DNA from: an uncultured Rhodoblastus sp.
GTDB taxonomy: Bacteria > Pseudomonadota > Alphaproteobacteria > Rhizobiales > Beijerinckiaceae
Assembly (NCBI RefSeq): GCF_903903185.1
Contig: NZ_CAIUXT010000171.1
Location: 1-54,169, forward strand
Length of the DNA: 54,169 bases
Direction of reading: 5' to 3'
Under the pieces are notes generated by a model. That model saw nothing but the letters and a program-made list of their open reading frames with translations. It ran no database searches and was not told where the DNA came from. The position numbers were made by a program, and so were the translations under genes. The first letter of the stretch is position 1; every line of letters starts with the position of its first letter. Positions 17,562 to 26,875 of the stretch are shown here, piece by piece.

Positions 17562-20500
17562 ATGTCGCCTGCGGCGGAACGCGGAATGTATCGTGTTGAC
17601 TGCGAAAGGTCGGCAACGCGCCCTTCTCGGCTGGCGCCGCTGTTTTGCTGGGCGGGACCGCTTGGCGGCCTTATCCTTGCCGCCGCATCGCAACCGGCGC
17701 TGGCCGCGTGCAGCAACGTCGGCGTGAACGGCTTTATTGCGCCCGGCGCAGCGGGAAGCCCCACCATCGTGACCTGCGATTCCATCAGCACCCAGACGAG
17801 CCGCGTGGGGCAAGGCGGCCTGATCCCGCCGGCTCCCCCCAACGCCGACTATGTCAACGCCACCGTCAACGCCACTGCGCAGATCCAGGTCGTAAACGAT
17901 AATTCGATCAGCCTCGGCAGCAATTCCAACGTCGTCGTCAACCCCGGAGCGGTGGTGCGGACCACAAGTTCAAGCTCCGGCGCCACGGGGCAGTATAAAA
18001 CTGGCTACAACACCATCGAATTCAACAACAACAGCACTGTTTTCATCGCAGCGGGCGGGTCCGTCATCGCTGCGGGAACGCAGAACAATTCCGAGGCGAT
18101 CAATCCCTACGGCGCCGGCAACACGATCGTCAATTATGGCCTGATTCAGGGCGGAGGAAGCTCCGCTTTGTTCTTCGAGAACAAAAACACGACGTCGGCG
18201 AGTCCGCGCAACCTCGTCGACAATTTTGGAACCATTCAAGTCGTGCGAAACGGTCAGGTGACCCCCGACCCGAATGGCCAGGCCATCGGGAGCTTCAACA
18301 ACGTCGGCATGGATTTCATCAACGAATCCGGGGCTCACGTCATCGGCAATCTGGTTTTCGCCGGCGGCAACGACACCATCACGCTCAATCCCGGGTCGTC
18401 GATCACCGGCAACATGGATGGCGGCGGCGGCACCAATCTCATTACCCTCAATGCTTCCGCGACTTCGTCGGATTCGATGTCGGGCTCCGTCACCAATTTT
18501 CAGACCATGAAAAAGACCGGCGCGGGAACCTGGACCCTGACCGGTTCGATCGGCAATAACGGCGGCGCGACCCCGCTCGCGGTCGAGATCGTCGGCGGCA
18601 CGCTGGTGCTCACCGGCAACAACAGCAATTTCAATGGCAGCGTCACCATCGATTCCGCCGCGACCCTGGAGGCGCGCGCCCAGAGTCTGCCGCCGGTCAT
18701 CAACGACCTGCATGGCGACCTGCTCATCAACCAGGTCTCACCGGACGGGATTCAGCCCAATGATGGAACCTACGCCGGCGTGATCAATGGCTCGGGCATC
18801 GTCACCAAGATCGGCGTGGGCACGGTGACCCTGACCGGCGTGAACACCTATTCGGGCGGAACCTATTTCAACGTCGGCGCAGTCGCCGTCGGCGCCGATT
18901 CGGCGCTCGGCGCCCCGACCGGCCCGCTGACCTTCAATGGCGGCGCCTTGCAACTGCTCTCCAGCTTCAACCTCTCCGCCGCGCGCCCGATCGTCCTCAA
19001 CGGCCCCAATAACGGTCTTCCCGGCGGCGGAACCATCGATTCCAACGGTTTCCAGACGACGATCTCGCAAGGCATTACCGGCGCGGGCGGCCTCACGGTG
19101 ACGGACAGCACGGCCTCCACCGGCAAGGTGATCCTGACCGGCGCCAACACCTATGCCGGCGGCACGACCATAGCGGCGGGAACCTTGCAACTCGGCGATG
19201 GCGGGGCCAGCGGAAGCATTCTGGGCAATGTCGTCGATAATGGAACGCTGGCCTTCAATCGCTCCGACGTCGTGACCTTTGCCGGAATCGTTTCGGGAAC
19301 GGGCGGCGTGAACCAGATCGGAAGCGGCACGACGATCCTCAACGCCGTCAATCCTTATACCGGCCCGACCAATGTGCTGGCCGGCGCGCTCGCGGTCGGC
19401 GACGCCGCGCACCCTTCCGCCCAGCTGTCGGGGGGCGGACCCGTAAACGTCGCGTCCGGCGCGACGCTGGGCGGCTATGGCGGCGTCGCGGGCAATGTCG
19501 CCAATGCGGGAACGGTCGCGGTCGCCAACGCCCTTGCAGCCTTTACCGGCGGCCCAACCGGCGTTTTCACCATCGGCGGCAATTTCCAGAATTCGGGCGT
19601 AGCGCAAATCGCCGGCGCGGGCATCGGCAACGTGCTCGCCGTCAAGGGCGATTACGGAAACGGGTCCGGCGCCGGCGTCGTGCGGATCAACACCCTTTTG
19701 AACGCCGGCGGTCCTTTGTCGAACCAGTCCACCGACCGGCTGCTCATATCTGGCAACGCCTCCGGCGCCACCTCGGTCTCGGTCGCGGCCTTCGGCTCCG
19801 GCGCCTATACCGGCGCGCAGGCGCCGAGCGCCAATAGCGGGATCTCGCTCATCCAGGTGGCGGGCGCTTCTTCGGTCGGCGCCTTTAACCTGGCGGGCGG
19901 CTATGTCACGGGCGGCACACCCTATCAATATCACCTCTACGCCTATGGGCCGGGTTCGCCCAACGGGCCGGCTTCGGCGACGCAAAGCCTCGTCGGCAAT
20001 GCCGGCGGCCAATGGGACTACCGGCTTGAGAACGTTTACGTGACTCCCTCGGGGCCGGTTTCTCCGCTCGATCCGCTGCCGCCGAACGCGCGGCCCGAAC
20101 TCGCGCCGCAGGTTCCCGCCTATGTCACTTTGCCGACCGCGCTGTTCAACGCCGGATTCCAGGATCTCGACAGCCTGCATCGCCGTCTGGGCGAGATCCG
20201 CGACGATCAGAGCCATGGCGTGAGCCGGGATGGCGAGGTCTTCATCCGCGGTTTCGGCAGCCTGCTCAATTACCGCTCGGATCGCAGTTTTCAGGGTTTT
20301 GGCTATAATTCGACGCAGGACTATGGGGCGACCCAATTCGGCGGCAATCACATCGTCTATCGCGACGCCGGCGGCGCGCTGAGGGCCGGCGTCGCCGCAA
20401 CCCTCGGTCAATTATGGTTCCAGCCGCAAGAGGTCGACGGCGTCAGCAGCGGCCTGTTCAACAGCTATTCTTTTGCCGGCACGCTCACCTGGCAGTCCAC

Positions 20501-21053
20501 GGCGGGTTGGTATATCGACGCCATTTTCTCGGGCGGATGGTTCAACGGCAATGTTTCGACCGGCGCCCATGGCTGGTCCACCAGCATGAACGGGACGTCG
20601 TTTTCCGGTTCGCTGGAAGTGGGCTATCCCATTCCGCTCGGCTGGCAGGGGCTGGCGTTAGAGCCGCAGGCGCAGTTCGTGTTCCAGAATCTCAATTTCA
20701 CTCAGACGACCGACGCCGACAAGGTTACCGCCCGTTTGGGCAGCCCCGATCAGGGCGTGTTTCGTGGCGGCGCGCGCCTGACCCGATCCTTTGTTTCACT
20801 CGAAGGCCAGCTGTTCACGCCCTATCTCAAGGCAAATGTGTTGCAGGGAATCGGGGGCGGCGCCGCGGTCAACATCGGCAACACGACTTTTCTCACCGGA
20901 CATTTCGGCACGTCGCTGCAAGCCGGCGGCGGCGTCACCGGCATGATCACCAAAAACCTGTTCGTCTATGGCGACCTCGCCTGGCAGGATGGCGTCGGCG
21001 GCGGCGGCAGCCGCGGCTGGGCGCTGAACGGCGGTCTGCGCTACGCTTTCTGA
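17562..21053 (+). CDS. Autotransporter with beta-strand passenger repeats and C-terminal barrel
   Basis: A 1163-residue type V secreted protein. An extended N-terminus leads to a signal peptide ending near AAASQPALA. The passenger is Gly/Asn-rich and contains repeats of the autotransporter-associated strand type, such as GTVTLTGVNTYSGGTY, GKVILTGANTYAGGTT and ILNAVNPYTGPTNV. The last 280 or so residues form the outer-membrane beta-barrel and end in phenylalanine (LNGGLRYAF), as required by the Bam machinery. GGGAG precedes the ATG. It is probably a surface adhesin; the ligand is unknown. Confidence 0.93.
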   Translation: MSPAAERGMYRVDCERSATRPSRLAPLFCWAGPLGGLILAAASQPALAACSNVGVNGFIAPGAAGSPTIVTCDSISTQTSRVGQGGLIPPAPPNADYVNATVNATAQIQVVNDNSISLGSNSNVVVNPGAVVRTTSSSSGATGQYKTGYNTIEFNNNSTVFIAAGGSVIAAGTQNNSEAINPYGAGNTIVNYGLIQGGGSSALFFENKNTTSASPRNLVDNFGTIQVVRNGQVTPDPNGQAIGSFNNVGMDFINESGAHVIGNLVFAGGNDTITLNPGSSITGNMDGGGGTNLITLNASATSSDSMSGSVTNFQTMKKTGAGTWTLTGSIGNNGGATPLAVEIVGGTLVLTGNNSNFNGSVTIDSAATLEARAQSLPPVINDLHGDLLINQVSPDGIQPNDGTYAGVINGSGIVTKIGVGTVTLTGVNTYSGGTYFNVGAVAVGADSALGAPTGPLTFNGGALQLLSSFNLSAARPIVLNGPNNGLPGGGTIDSNGFQTTISQGITGAGGLTVTDSTASTGKVILTGANTYAGGTTIAAGTLQLGDGGASGSILGNVVDNGTLAFNRSDVVTFAGIVSGTGGVNQIGSGTTILNAVNPYTGPTNVLAGALAVGDAAHPSAQLSGGGPVNVASGATLGGYGGVAGNVANAGTVAVANALAAFTGGPTGVFTIGGNFQNSGVAQIAGAGIGNVLAVKGDYGNGSGAGVVRINTLLNAGGPLSNQSTDRLLISGNASGATSVSVAAFGSGAYTGAQAPSANSGISLIQVAGASSVGAFNLAGGYVTGGTPYQYHLYAYGPGSPNGPASATQSLVGNAGGQWDYRLENVYVTPSGPVSPLDPLPPNARPELAPQVPAYVTLPTALFNAGFQDLDSLHRRLGEIRDDQSHGVSRDGEVFIRGFGSLLNYRSDRSFQGFGYNSTQDYGATQFGGNHIVYRDAGGALRAGVAATLGQLWFQPQEVDGVSSGLFNSYSFAGTLTWQSTAGWYIDAIFSGGWFNGNVSTGAHGWSTSMNGTSFSGSLEVGYPIPLGWQGLALEPQAQFVFQNLNFTQTTDADKVTARLGSPDQGVFRGGARLTRSFVSLEGQLFTPYLKANVLQGIGGGAAVNIGNTTFLTGHFGTSLQAGGGVTGMITKNLFVYGDLAWQDGVGGGGSRGWALNGGLRYAF

Positions 21054-21174
21054 GCGGCGGCGACCCCGGTCCCGGAGCGCGGCAAGACGGCCTCGATGGT
21101 TTCGCAGGTTCGATTGTCGCGAGTATTTGATATTCGCGCCGGTCCCGGTTTTTCCGAATACGCTGCTGTCTTGA

Positions 21175-21251
21175 TGGTAGCGGGGGAGGGACTCGAACCC
21201 CCGACCCCAGGATTATGATTCCCGTGCTCTAGCCAGCTGAGCTACCCCGCC
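21175..21251 (-). tRNA. tRNA-Met (CAT anticodon)
   Basis: The minus strand folds into a full 77-base tRNA with encoded CCA. The acceptor stem GGCGGGG pairs with CCCCGCT, the D-arm is AGCTC-AGCTGGCTA-GAGC, the anticodon loop reads AATCATAAT, and the T-arm contains GGTTCGAGTCC. Acceptor and anticodon arm resemble elongator tRNA-Met; a lysidine-modified tRNA-Ile with CAT anticodon is the alternative. Confidence 0.95.
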
Positions 21252-21341
21252 AAGAAGCGCTTGTCGCGCACGCTCCAAGTGGGAGGTCTATAAGCCGCCG
21301 GCGCCGGGATTGTCAAGGAACGCCGGTCAAGCAACGCCGCC

Positions 21342-22001
21342 TCATTTCAATCGCCCGATCCGCGTCAATGTGAACAAGCCCAGAGGCGCGATTTTGCGCC
21401 GCTCGACGAGCCGCATGTCGTCACGCGACAAAAGCCAGTCGCTCAAGATGCTCCAGGGAAATTCCGGGCGCCAGCCCAGCGCGGCGGATTTCTGGCCCAG
21501 CCAGCGCTCGGCCCAGGCGATCGGACCCGATTCGGCGCCGACATGATTGACCAGCACGATCTCGCCGCCGGGCTTCACCACCCGCGCCAGTTCGTCGAGC
21601 GTCGCGGGCGGATCGGGGACGACTGTGAGCACATAGGGCGCGACCACCGCATCGAAACGGGCGTCGGCGAAAGCCAGCCGCGTCGCGTCCATCACACAGA
21701 GCCCCGCCACCTGCCGCAGCTTTTCCCGCTCCACCCGATTTTGGGCGCGGCGCAGCATCGGCTCCGACAGATCGACGCCGACCAGTTTTACGCCTACGTC
21801 GAACAGCGGCAATTCGAGACCGGTGCCGACGCCGACGTCGAGAATGAGTTCGGCGCCCCTTTGCGCCGCGGCTGCGGCGGCGCGCCGTCCCGGCGCCATG
21901 ATCGTGGCGAAGGCGAGGTCGTAGACCGGCGCCCAGCGGGCGTAGGCCTCTTCGACATGCGCATTTTCCATCTGCGCGATTTCGCGGCGGGGCTGGTTCA
22001 T
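21342..22001 (-). CDS. pmtA: SAM-dependent methyltransferase, PmtA-like
   Basis: A 219-residue class I methyltransferase resembling the soluble Rhodobacter-type phosphatidylethanolamine N-methyltransferase, which makes phosphatidylcholine. Family marks are [16 protein letters not shown] at the start, the SAM motif [15 protein letters not shown], the acidic [10 protein letters not shown], and [16 protein letters not shown]. The start overlaps the mnmA stop as ATGA, so it is translated from the mnmA message. Another small-molecule methyltransferase is possible, but the N-terminal motif favours PmtA. Confidence 0.78.
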   Translation of the reverse strand: MNQPRREIAQMENAHVEEAYARWAPVYDLAFATIMAPGRRAAAAAAQRGAELILDVGVGTGLELPLFDVGVKLVGVDLSEPMLRRAQNRVEREKLRQVAGLCVMDATRLAFADARFDAVVAPYVLTVVPDPPATLDELARVVKPGGEIVLVNHVGAESGPIAWAERWLGQKSAALGWRPEFPWSILSDWLLSRDDMRLVERRKIAPLGLFTLTRIGRLK

Positions 22002-23212
22002 GCGCGGACGGCGGGCCTTTGTCCCGGCGCGTCCGCGAAACGTGCGGCGGATTCGGCGCTGCGGATGAACCCCCCGCCGAGCATTCTGCCGCGCGGCGCG
22101 GCGCTCTCGTAAAACACGCAGGCCTGGCCGGGCGCGACGCCGCTTTCGTCATCGACGAATTCGACGCAAACCTCGCCGTCCCTGATTTCGAGCAGCGCCG
22201 GCGCGGGCGGCCGGGTCGAGCGCACCCGCACCGCGATTTCCAGCCCCGCCGCCGCAACCTGGTCGAACGCGCCGGGGCCGATCCAGTTGACGTCGCGCAA
22301 AAACACCCGTCGCGTCGCCAGCTCCGAACGCGGTCCCACGGTGACGCGCGCCTGACCGGCGTCGATCCTGACCACATAGAGCGGTTCGCCGGCGACGGCG
22401 CCCGCCGCGCCAAGTCCGAGTCCTTTCCTCTGGCCGATGGTGTAATGCATCACGCCGTTATGGCGGCCGAGCACGCGCCCATCGACATGGACAATGTCGC
22501 CCGGACGGGCGGCCTGCGGCGCCAATTTCTCGACAATGTCGCTGTAACGGCCGGTCGGCACGAAGCAGATGTCCTGGCTGTCTGGCTTTTCGGCGATGGC
22601 AAGGCCGAAGCGCCGGGCGTGTTCGCGCACTTCCGGCTTGCTCATCTCGCCGAGCGGAAAACGCAGCAGCCGCAATTGTTCGCGCGTCGTGGCGAACAGG
22701 AAATAGCTCTGATCGCGGTCGCCGTCCACGGCCCGGTAAAGGGCGCGCTCGGCGCCGTCGGCGCGCGAGGCGATATAATGGCCCGTGGCCAGCGCGTCGG
22801 CGCCGAGATCGCGCGCCATGTCGAACAGGTCGACGAATTTGATCTGCTGGTTGCAGGTGACGCAGGGGATCGGCGTTTCGCCCTCGGCATAGGACTGGGC
22901 GAAAGCGTCGATCACCTTGGCGCGAAACCGCGTTTCGTAATCCAGCACGTAATGCGGCACGCCGAGCCGCGCCGCGACCTGGCGGGCGTCGAAAATATCC
23001 TGGCCGGCGCAGCAGGAGCCGGGCCGATGCTCGGCCTCGCCCTGGTCGTAAAGCTGCATGGTCACGCCGACCACGTCATAGCCCTGCTCCTTGAGCAGCG
23101 CGGCGACGACCGAAGAATCGACGCCGCCGGACATGGCGACGACCACGCGGGTTTCCCCCGGCGGCTTGGGCAGGTCGAGGCTGTTGAGCGGTGGCGAGGC
23201 GGCGGCGTTCAT
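21998..23212 (-). CDS. mnmA: tRNA-specific 2-thiouridylase
   Basis: MnmA thiolates U34 of tRNA-Lys, -Glu and -Gln. The 404-residue protein has the ATP-pyrophosphatase loop [12 protein letters not shown], the catalytic-region Cys motif [22 protein letters not shown] and [11 protein letters not shown]. The ATG at 23212 was chosen because the preceding codons are not conserved in the family; the RBS is weak (GAGA). The intergenic region to sciP is 320 bp, and mnmA is divergent from sciP. Confidence 0.96.
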   Translation of the reverse strand: MNAAASPPLNSLDLPKPPGETRVVVAMSGGVDSSVVAALLKEQGYDVVGVTMQLYDQGEAEHRPGSCCAGQDIFDARQVAARLGVPHYVLDYETRFRAKVIDAFAQSYAEGETPIPCVTCNQQIKFVDLFDMARDLGADALATGHYIASRADGAERALYRAVDGDRDQSYFLFATTREQLRLLRFPLGEMSKPEVREHARRFGLAIAEKPDSQDICFVPTGRYSDIVEKLAPQAARPGDIVHVDGRVLGRHNGVMHYTIGQRKGLGLGAAGAVAGEPLYVVRIDAGQARVTVGPRSELATRRVFLRDVNWIGPGAFDQVAAAGLEIAVRVRSTRPPAPALLEIRDGEVCVEFVDDESGVAPGQACVFYESAAPRGRMLGGGFIRSAESAARFADAPGQRPAVRA

Positions 23213-23340
23213 GAACTGGGATCTCGCGGACACACCCTTCAATAGGGACTATTGCGCCGATTTTCAACGTATATGCCTCAACAGCGCGGTTTTGCGCCCT
23301 TGCTTGCGGCGCCTGAGAAAATTCGCCGTGCGCCGACAGG

Positions 23341-23348
23341 ATGGTTAA
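23341..23348 (-). promoter_or_regulatory. CtrA 8-mer site between mnmA and sciP
   Basis: The minus strand reads TTAACCAT, one of the two motifs described for CtrA binding in Caulobacter. It lies in the divergent mnmA-sciP region. The same 8-mer is found upstream of ctrA at 25882. Confidence 0.5.
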
Positions 23349-23400
23349 CGCCGGCCTTTGATCTGTGCCGAACGGAAACACAATCGCCGCCACGCTAAGA

Positions 23401-23428
23401 ATTTGGCAAGAAAATACTCTTGCCAAAT
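23401..23428. promoter_or_regulatory. Perfect 11-bp dyad upstream of sciP
   Basis: ATTTGGCAAGA (23401-23411), six bases AAATAC, then TCTTGCCAAAT (23418-23428), an uninterrupted 11-bp inverted repeat. There is no T-run after it, and it lies 105 bp before sciP, so an operator is more likely than a terminator. The binding protein is unknown. Confidence 0.55.
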
Positions 23429-23532
23429 CTCATCATCGCGTAAATTCACCCCGACGGCTTAGGCGTTTCTTAAGCCGCGCGGATTAATGTCGAAACATAG
23501 TCAGGGTTCTTTGCGTAACGTGAGTATCTAGC

Positions 23533-23808
23533 ATGACCGAGCCCCACCGCCCGAGGGTAAAATATGTCATCGGGCCCGATGGCAGTCCGCTGACCATCGC
23601 CGATCTGCCGCCACCCTCCACCAAAAGGTGGGTCATCCGTCGCAAGGCGGAGGTCGTCGCCGCCGTCCGCGGCGGACTGTTGTCGCTGGAGGAAGCCTGC
23701 AGCCGCTATACGCTGACGGTGGATGAATTCCTGTCCTGGCAGATGTCGATCGACCAGCATGGGCTCGCCGGCCTGCGCACCACCCGCCTGCAACAATATC
23801 GCATGTGA
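23533..23808 (+). CDS. sciP: CtrA inhibitor SciP (DUF1153 helix-turn-helix protein)
   Basis: A 91-residue protein that in Caulobacter binds CtrA and blocks activation of CtrA-controlled genes in G1. The sequence matches the family throughout: RVKYVIGPDGSPLTIADLP, TKRWVIRRKAEVVAAVRGG and the helix-turn-helix SLEEACSRYTLTVDEFLSWQ. Length is normal. A CtrA motif lies in its upstream region, in keeping with CtrA control of sciP in other species. ctrA itself lies 2.2 kb to the right. Confidence 0.95.
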   Translation: MTEPHRPRVKYVIGPDGSPLTIADLPPPSTKRWVIRRKAEVVAAVRGGLLSLEEACSRYTLTVDEFLSWQMSIDQHGLAGLRTTRLQQYRM

Positions 23809-23904
23809 AGCGTTTTCAAGCGAAGCGGATACCGGTTCGCGTTAGCAAAACGCGTAAAAAAAATAGACTGGAGCCGCGATCTGATCCAGTCGGATCGGGG
23901 CTCT
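23809..23904 (+). repeat. Interspersed repeat, copy 1
   Basis: It begins AGCGTTTTCAAGCGAAGCGG, continues with ACCGGTTCGCGTT and ends in a hairpin between GAGCC and GGCTC around GATCTGATCC. It matches copy 2 at 30239-30340 and resembles a repeat widespread in Hyphomicrobiales genomes. It starts directly after the sciP stop. Confidence 0.75.
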
Positions 23905-23942
23905 GAAGCCGGCGGCAATCCGCGCCGCGCGCATGTTCCCCA

Positions 23943-24971
23943 TCAATCCCTGTGGGCGCGCGTTTTCGCGTGAATATCCGCCTGTTCCCCGGCTCGTTGC
24001 TGGTGATGGCGGATCGCCTCGGAAAGGCGGCGCTTTTCGAATCCCAGCACGATGAAAATGGCGAAGCCCAGCGGGATCAGCAGGTAAAGCAGGCGAAACA
24101 GCAAAAGCGCCGCGAGCACGCCTTCCTGCGGCGCGCCGGGCATGCTTTTCAGAAACACCAGTTCGAACACGCCCAGTCCGCCGGGAGCGTTGGAGGCCAG
24201 CGCGGCGGAAAACGAAAAGATGAACACCGCGAGGACGACGATGAAGCCGGGATTTCCGGTTTCGGGCAAAGCGAAATAGATGATCCCCGCCGCGCCGAGA
24301 ATTTCCGCCGGCGCCGCGATCAACTGCCGCAGCACGATGTCCCAGCGCGGATATTCGATGCGCACGCCAAACAGCGTGCGTGTCGGCAGGCGCAGCACCG
24401 AACCGCCGACATAGAGCGCGATCAGAACGAGACAGCCCGCGCCGAGTATCCGCGCCGTCGATTCATGGGTAAGAAAATCCGGCAGCAGGTCGCCAAGCTG
24501 CGCGAGCGCCTGCGGACGAAGGATCAACGCCACGCCGCCGACGAGGATCTCGCCAAGGACGAAGGTGAGCGAGGTGATCGCCACGAGAATCGCGATCTGC
24601 GCCGGCTTGAGGCCCTTCGACGAATAGCCGCGATAGCGCACCATGGCGCCGGAAACGACGGAAGCGCCGATATTATGCGACAGCGCATAGGTGGTGAAGG
24701 AACAGGCGGCGATGAAACGCCAGGAGATGTGCCGGACGCCAAGATGCAGCAGCGCGATCCGGTCGTAGAACGCCAGGGCGACATAGGCCACGATGGTCGA
24801 GGCCAGCGCCAGCAGATAATGCGTCGGCGGGATGGCGCGGAAGGCGGCGATGAGTTGCGGGCCGAGCGCCTGGCCCTGGAATTCCCGATAGAGCAGCCAG
24901 AAGGAAACCAGGACCGCGGCCAGGCCGAGCACGGGCCAGACGTAATCGAGATTGCGCTTGATGAAATTCAT
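23943..24971 (-). CDS. YbhN/UPF0104 family integral membrane protein
   Basis: A 342-residue protein with about eight membrane helices, matching the LPG-synthase transmembrane domain family (AglD/YbhN). Typical segments are YALSHNIGASVVSGAMVRYRG, in which the Asn and Arg are conserved (shown in part), and ASNAPGGLGVFELVFL. It lacks the cytoplasmic lysyltransferase domain of MprF, so it is a stand-alone flippase-like membrane unit of unknown substrate. It lies downstream of fliJ with a 125-bp gap. Confidence 0.88.
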   Translation of the reverse strand: MNFIKRNLDYVWPVLGLAAVLVSFWLLYREFQGQALGPQLIAAFRAIPPTHYLLALASTIVAYVALAFYDRIALLHLGVRHISWRFIAACSFTTYALSHNIGASVVSGAMVRYRGYSSKGLKPAQIAILVAITSLTFVLGEILVGGVALILRPQALAQLGDLLPDFLTHESTARILGAGCLVLIALYVGGSVLRLPTRTLFGVRIEYPRWDIVLRQLIAAPAEILGAAGIIYFALPETGNPGFIVVLAVFIFSFSAALASNAPGGLGVFELVFLKSMPGAPQEGVLAALLLFRLLYLLIPLGFAIFIVLGFEKRRLSEAIRHHQQRAGEQADIHAKTRAHRD

Positions 24972-25096
24972 CCGGGCTCAGAACGCTCCGCTGGCGGCGG
25001 ACGTTTTTTATGCGTCGGCCCTCGCCTCCTTTGCAACAGCGAGGCGCCAAGCGCAAGCCCGGATGTTTTTCGCGGCGGAGAGCGGCAAAGCGCCGT

Positions 25097-25495
25097 TCAG
25101 GCGCGCGCGCCCCGGAAAACCGCCATATCCATGACGTCGCGGCTCAGATCGTTGAGCACGGGCGCCTTGTCGCGGCCTTCCAGCACCTGCGCCTTGGCCA
25201 ACTCGTCATTGGCCTGTTCGAACTGCGCGCGCGCTTCGTCGAGCTGGCCTTTCAGCTCTTCCGATGAATGAAGCAGATTGTCGCGGCGCGCGCGCGCCGC
25301 GCGGGCATAGGTGGAATAGGCGAAATGCGCCAAATCCCTGACCCCGGATTTCTGTTCCTCGACGGCGATTTCGCGGTCGAGTTCGCCGGCCATCCGGTTG
25401 AATTCGGCGATCATCATTTCGATCTGCGTCAGGCGGCGGCGCTTTTCCTCCACCTGGAACCGCTTAAGACGGACCAGCGTATCCCGCGATTTCAT
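25097..25495 (-). CDS. fliJ: Flagellar export protein FliJ
   Basis: A 132-residue, almost wholly helical coiled-coil protein, the expected form of FliJ, the chaperone-like stalk that links the FliI ATPase to the export gate. It begins MKSRDTLVRLKRFQVEEKRR and continues in charged heptads. The ATG at 25495 has GGAG eight bases upstream; an in-frame GTG nine bases earlier would overlap that site. It is divergent from ctrA, a link seen in related genomes, and motility is a known CtrA output. Confidence 0.88.
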   Translation of the reverse strand: MKSRDTLVRLKRFQVEEKRRRLTQIEMMIAEFNRMAGELDREIAVEEQKSGVRDLAHFAYSTYARAARARRDNLLHSSEELKGQLDEARAQFEQANDELAKAQVLEGRDKAPVLNDLSRDVMDMAVFRGARA

Positions 25496-26011
25496 CAGTT
25501 TCACTCCAAGGACGCAGGCTGAAAGACCCTTTCAACCCCCAAAAAACCATTTCCGCGAGACAATTCAAGAGTGACGCACGGAGGTTGCCGTTTCCTTACT
25601 CCAACGGCAAAAAGTTTTTTTTGTCGAAAATCCTGCCGCCGCCGGGGCAAAGCGCCGCAGCCGCTAAGCCTTCGTTAACCGCCATGCTTAACACTCCTCT
25701 CCATGTTCCCGCCCCGAAGGCCGAGCGGCGGTGCCAAAGGCGGGAACGAGAACGCGAAGCGATTGCGGCCTCGACGCCGGCGCCCGCGTTTTTCCACAGT
25801 CTTTTTCATGCGGGCCGGGAGCCGCAGGCGGTCAAACGCGAATTAACGTCGAAGGCGCTTGCCAGGATGGATCATCGTTTGTTAACCATTCTGCATTAAG
25901 CGTTTTCCGAAGCGATTTGCGTGGGCGCTCTTCTCGCGTCGAAGGCAGCCGGCGGTCCGGCGGCGGCATCGACCGGCGTAGCAGTTTCTTTGGGCGGGGT
26001 GAGGACTTCAC
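25496..26011. promoter_or_regulatory. ctrA-fliJ divergent control region with CtrA-type TTAAC sites
   Basis: This 516-bp non-coding region holds TTAAC at 25675, 25688, 25843 and 25882. The last is a full TTAACCAT 8-mer (25882-25889), and TTAA recurs at 25896. None forms the exact TTAA-N7-TTAA pair. No GANTC methylation site was seen. The spread of sites suits CtrA autoregulation and control of fliJ, by inference from Caulobacter. Confidence 0.6.
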
Positions 26012-26713
26012 ATGCGCGTATTATTGATCGAAGATGACAGCGCCACCGCGCAGAGCGTCGAACTGATGCTCAAGTCCGAGAATTTCAACGTCTACACCAC
26101 CGATCTGGGCGAAGAGGGCATCGACCTCGGCAAGCTCTACGATTACGACATCATCCTGCTCGACCTCAACCTGCCGGACATGTCGGGCTATGAAGTATTG
26201 CGCACCCTGCGCGTCGCCAAGGTGAAAACGCCCATTCTGATCCTGTCCGGTCTCGCCGGCATCGAGGACAAGGTGAAAGGACTCGGCTTCGGGGCCGATG
26301 ACTATCTCACCAAGCCTTTCCACAAGGACGAGCTGGTGGCGCGCATTCACGCCATCGTCCGCCGCTCCAAGGGCCATGCCCAGTCGGTGATCGCCACCGG
26401 CGACCTGGTGGTCAATCTCGACCAGAAGACGGTCGAGGTCGGCGGCGCCCGCGTGCATCTGACCGGCAAGGAATATCAGATGCTGGAACTGCTTTCGCTG
26501 CGCAAGGGAACGACGCTGACCAAGGAAATGTTCCTCAACCATCTCTATGGCGGCATGGACGAGCCGGAACTCAAGATCATCGACGTGTTCATCTGCAAAT
26601 TGCGCAAAAAGCTCGCCAACGCCAGCGCCGGCCGTAATTACATCGAGACGGTCTGGGGCCGCGGCTATGTGCTGCGCGAACCTTCCGACGCGGATGAGCG
26701 CATCACGGCGTGA
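26012..26713 (+). CDS. ctrA: Cell-cycle response regulator CtrA
   Basis: A 233-residue OmpR-class response regulator that controls the cell cycle, flagella and DNA methylation in alphaproteobacteria. The receiver has the acidic pair at [10 protein letters not shown], the phospho-acceptor Asp51 in ILLDLNLPD, and Lys in [12 protein letters not shown]. The C-terminal winged helix has the CtrA-typical [20 protein letters not shown] and [20 protein letters not shown] (given in pieces). Length and sequence are near-identical in style to other CtrA proteins. A terminator follows 28 bp later. Confidence 0.98.
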   Translation: MRVLLIEDDSATAQSVELMLKSENFNVYTTDLGEEGIDLGKLYDYDIILLDLNLPDMSGYEVLRTLRVAKVKTPILILSGLAGIEDKVKGLGFGADDYLTKPFHKDELVARIHAIVRRSKGHAQSVIATGDLVVNLDQKTVEVGGARVHLTGKEYQMLELLSLRKGTTLTKEMFLNHLYGGMDEPELKIIDVFICKLRKKLANASAGRNYIETVWGRGYVLREPSDADERITA

Positions 26714-26740
26714 GTTTTTTCGAGCGGACGATCAAGGCTG

Positions 26741-26772
26741 AAAACCCCGTCTAGTTGCGGGGTTTTTCTTTG
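26741..26772 (+). terminator. Intrinsic terminator of ctrA
   Basis: AAAACCCCG (26741-26749) and CGGGGTTTT (26758-26766) form a 9-bp perfect stem with an eight-base loop, followed by TTCTTTG. A classic terminator. Confidence 0.92.
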
Positions 26773-26875
26773 CTTCAATCATCGCAAAAAATTCGCTTCG
26801 GCAATTTTCAGTCTTCCGCTTAAGCGAAGCGCATAAGATGATGACCTTTATCAAAAATGATTTCTGGACCGTCCG

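Noticed and set aside
23470-23487. CtrA box close to the sciP start
   Set aside because: TTAA words here are ten bases apart, outside the known spacing.
24985-25012. Terminator-like hairpin followed by TTTTTT between fliJ and the ybhN-type gene
   Set aside because: The T-run is on the plus strand, where no gene lies upstream; both neighbours are on the minus strand.
25675-25691. Canonical CtrA box TTAA-N7-TTAA upstream of ctrA
   Set aside because: The two TTAA words are nine bases apart, not seven. Only half-sites and the TTAACCAT 8-mer can be claimed.
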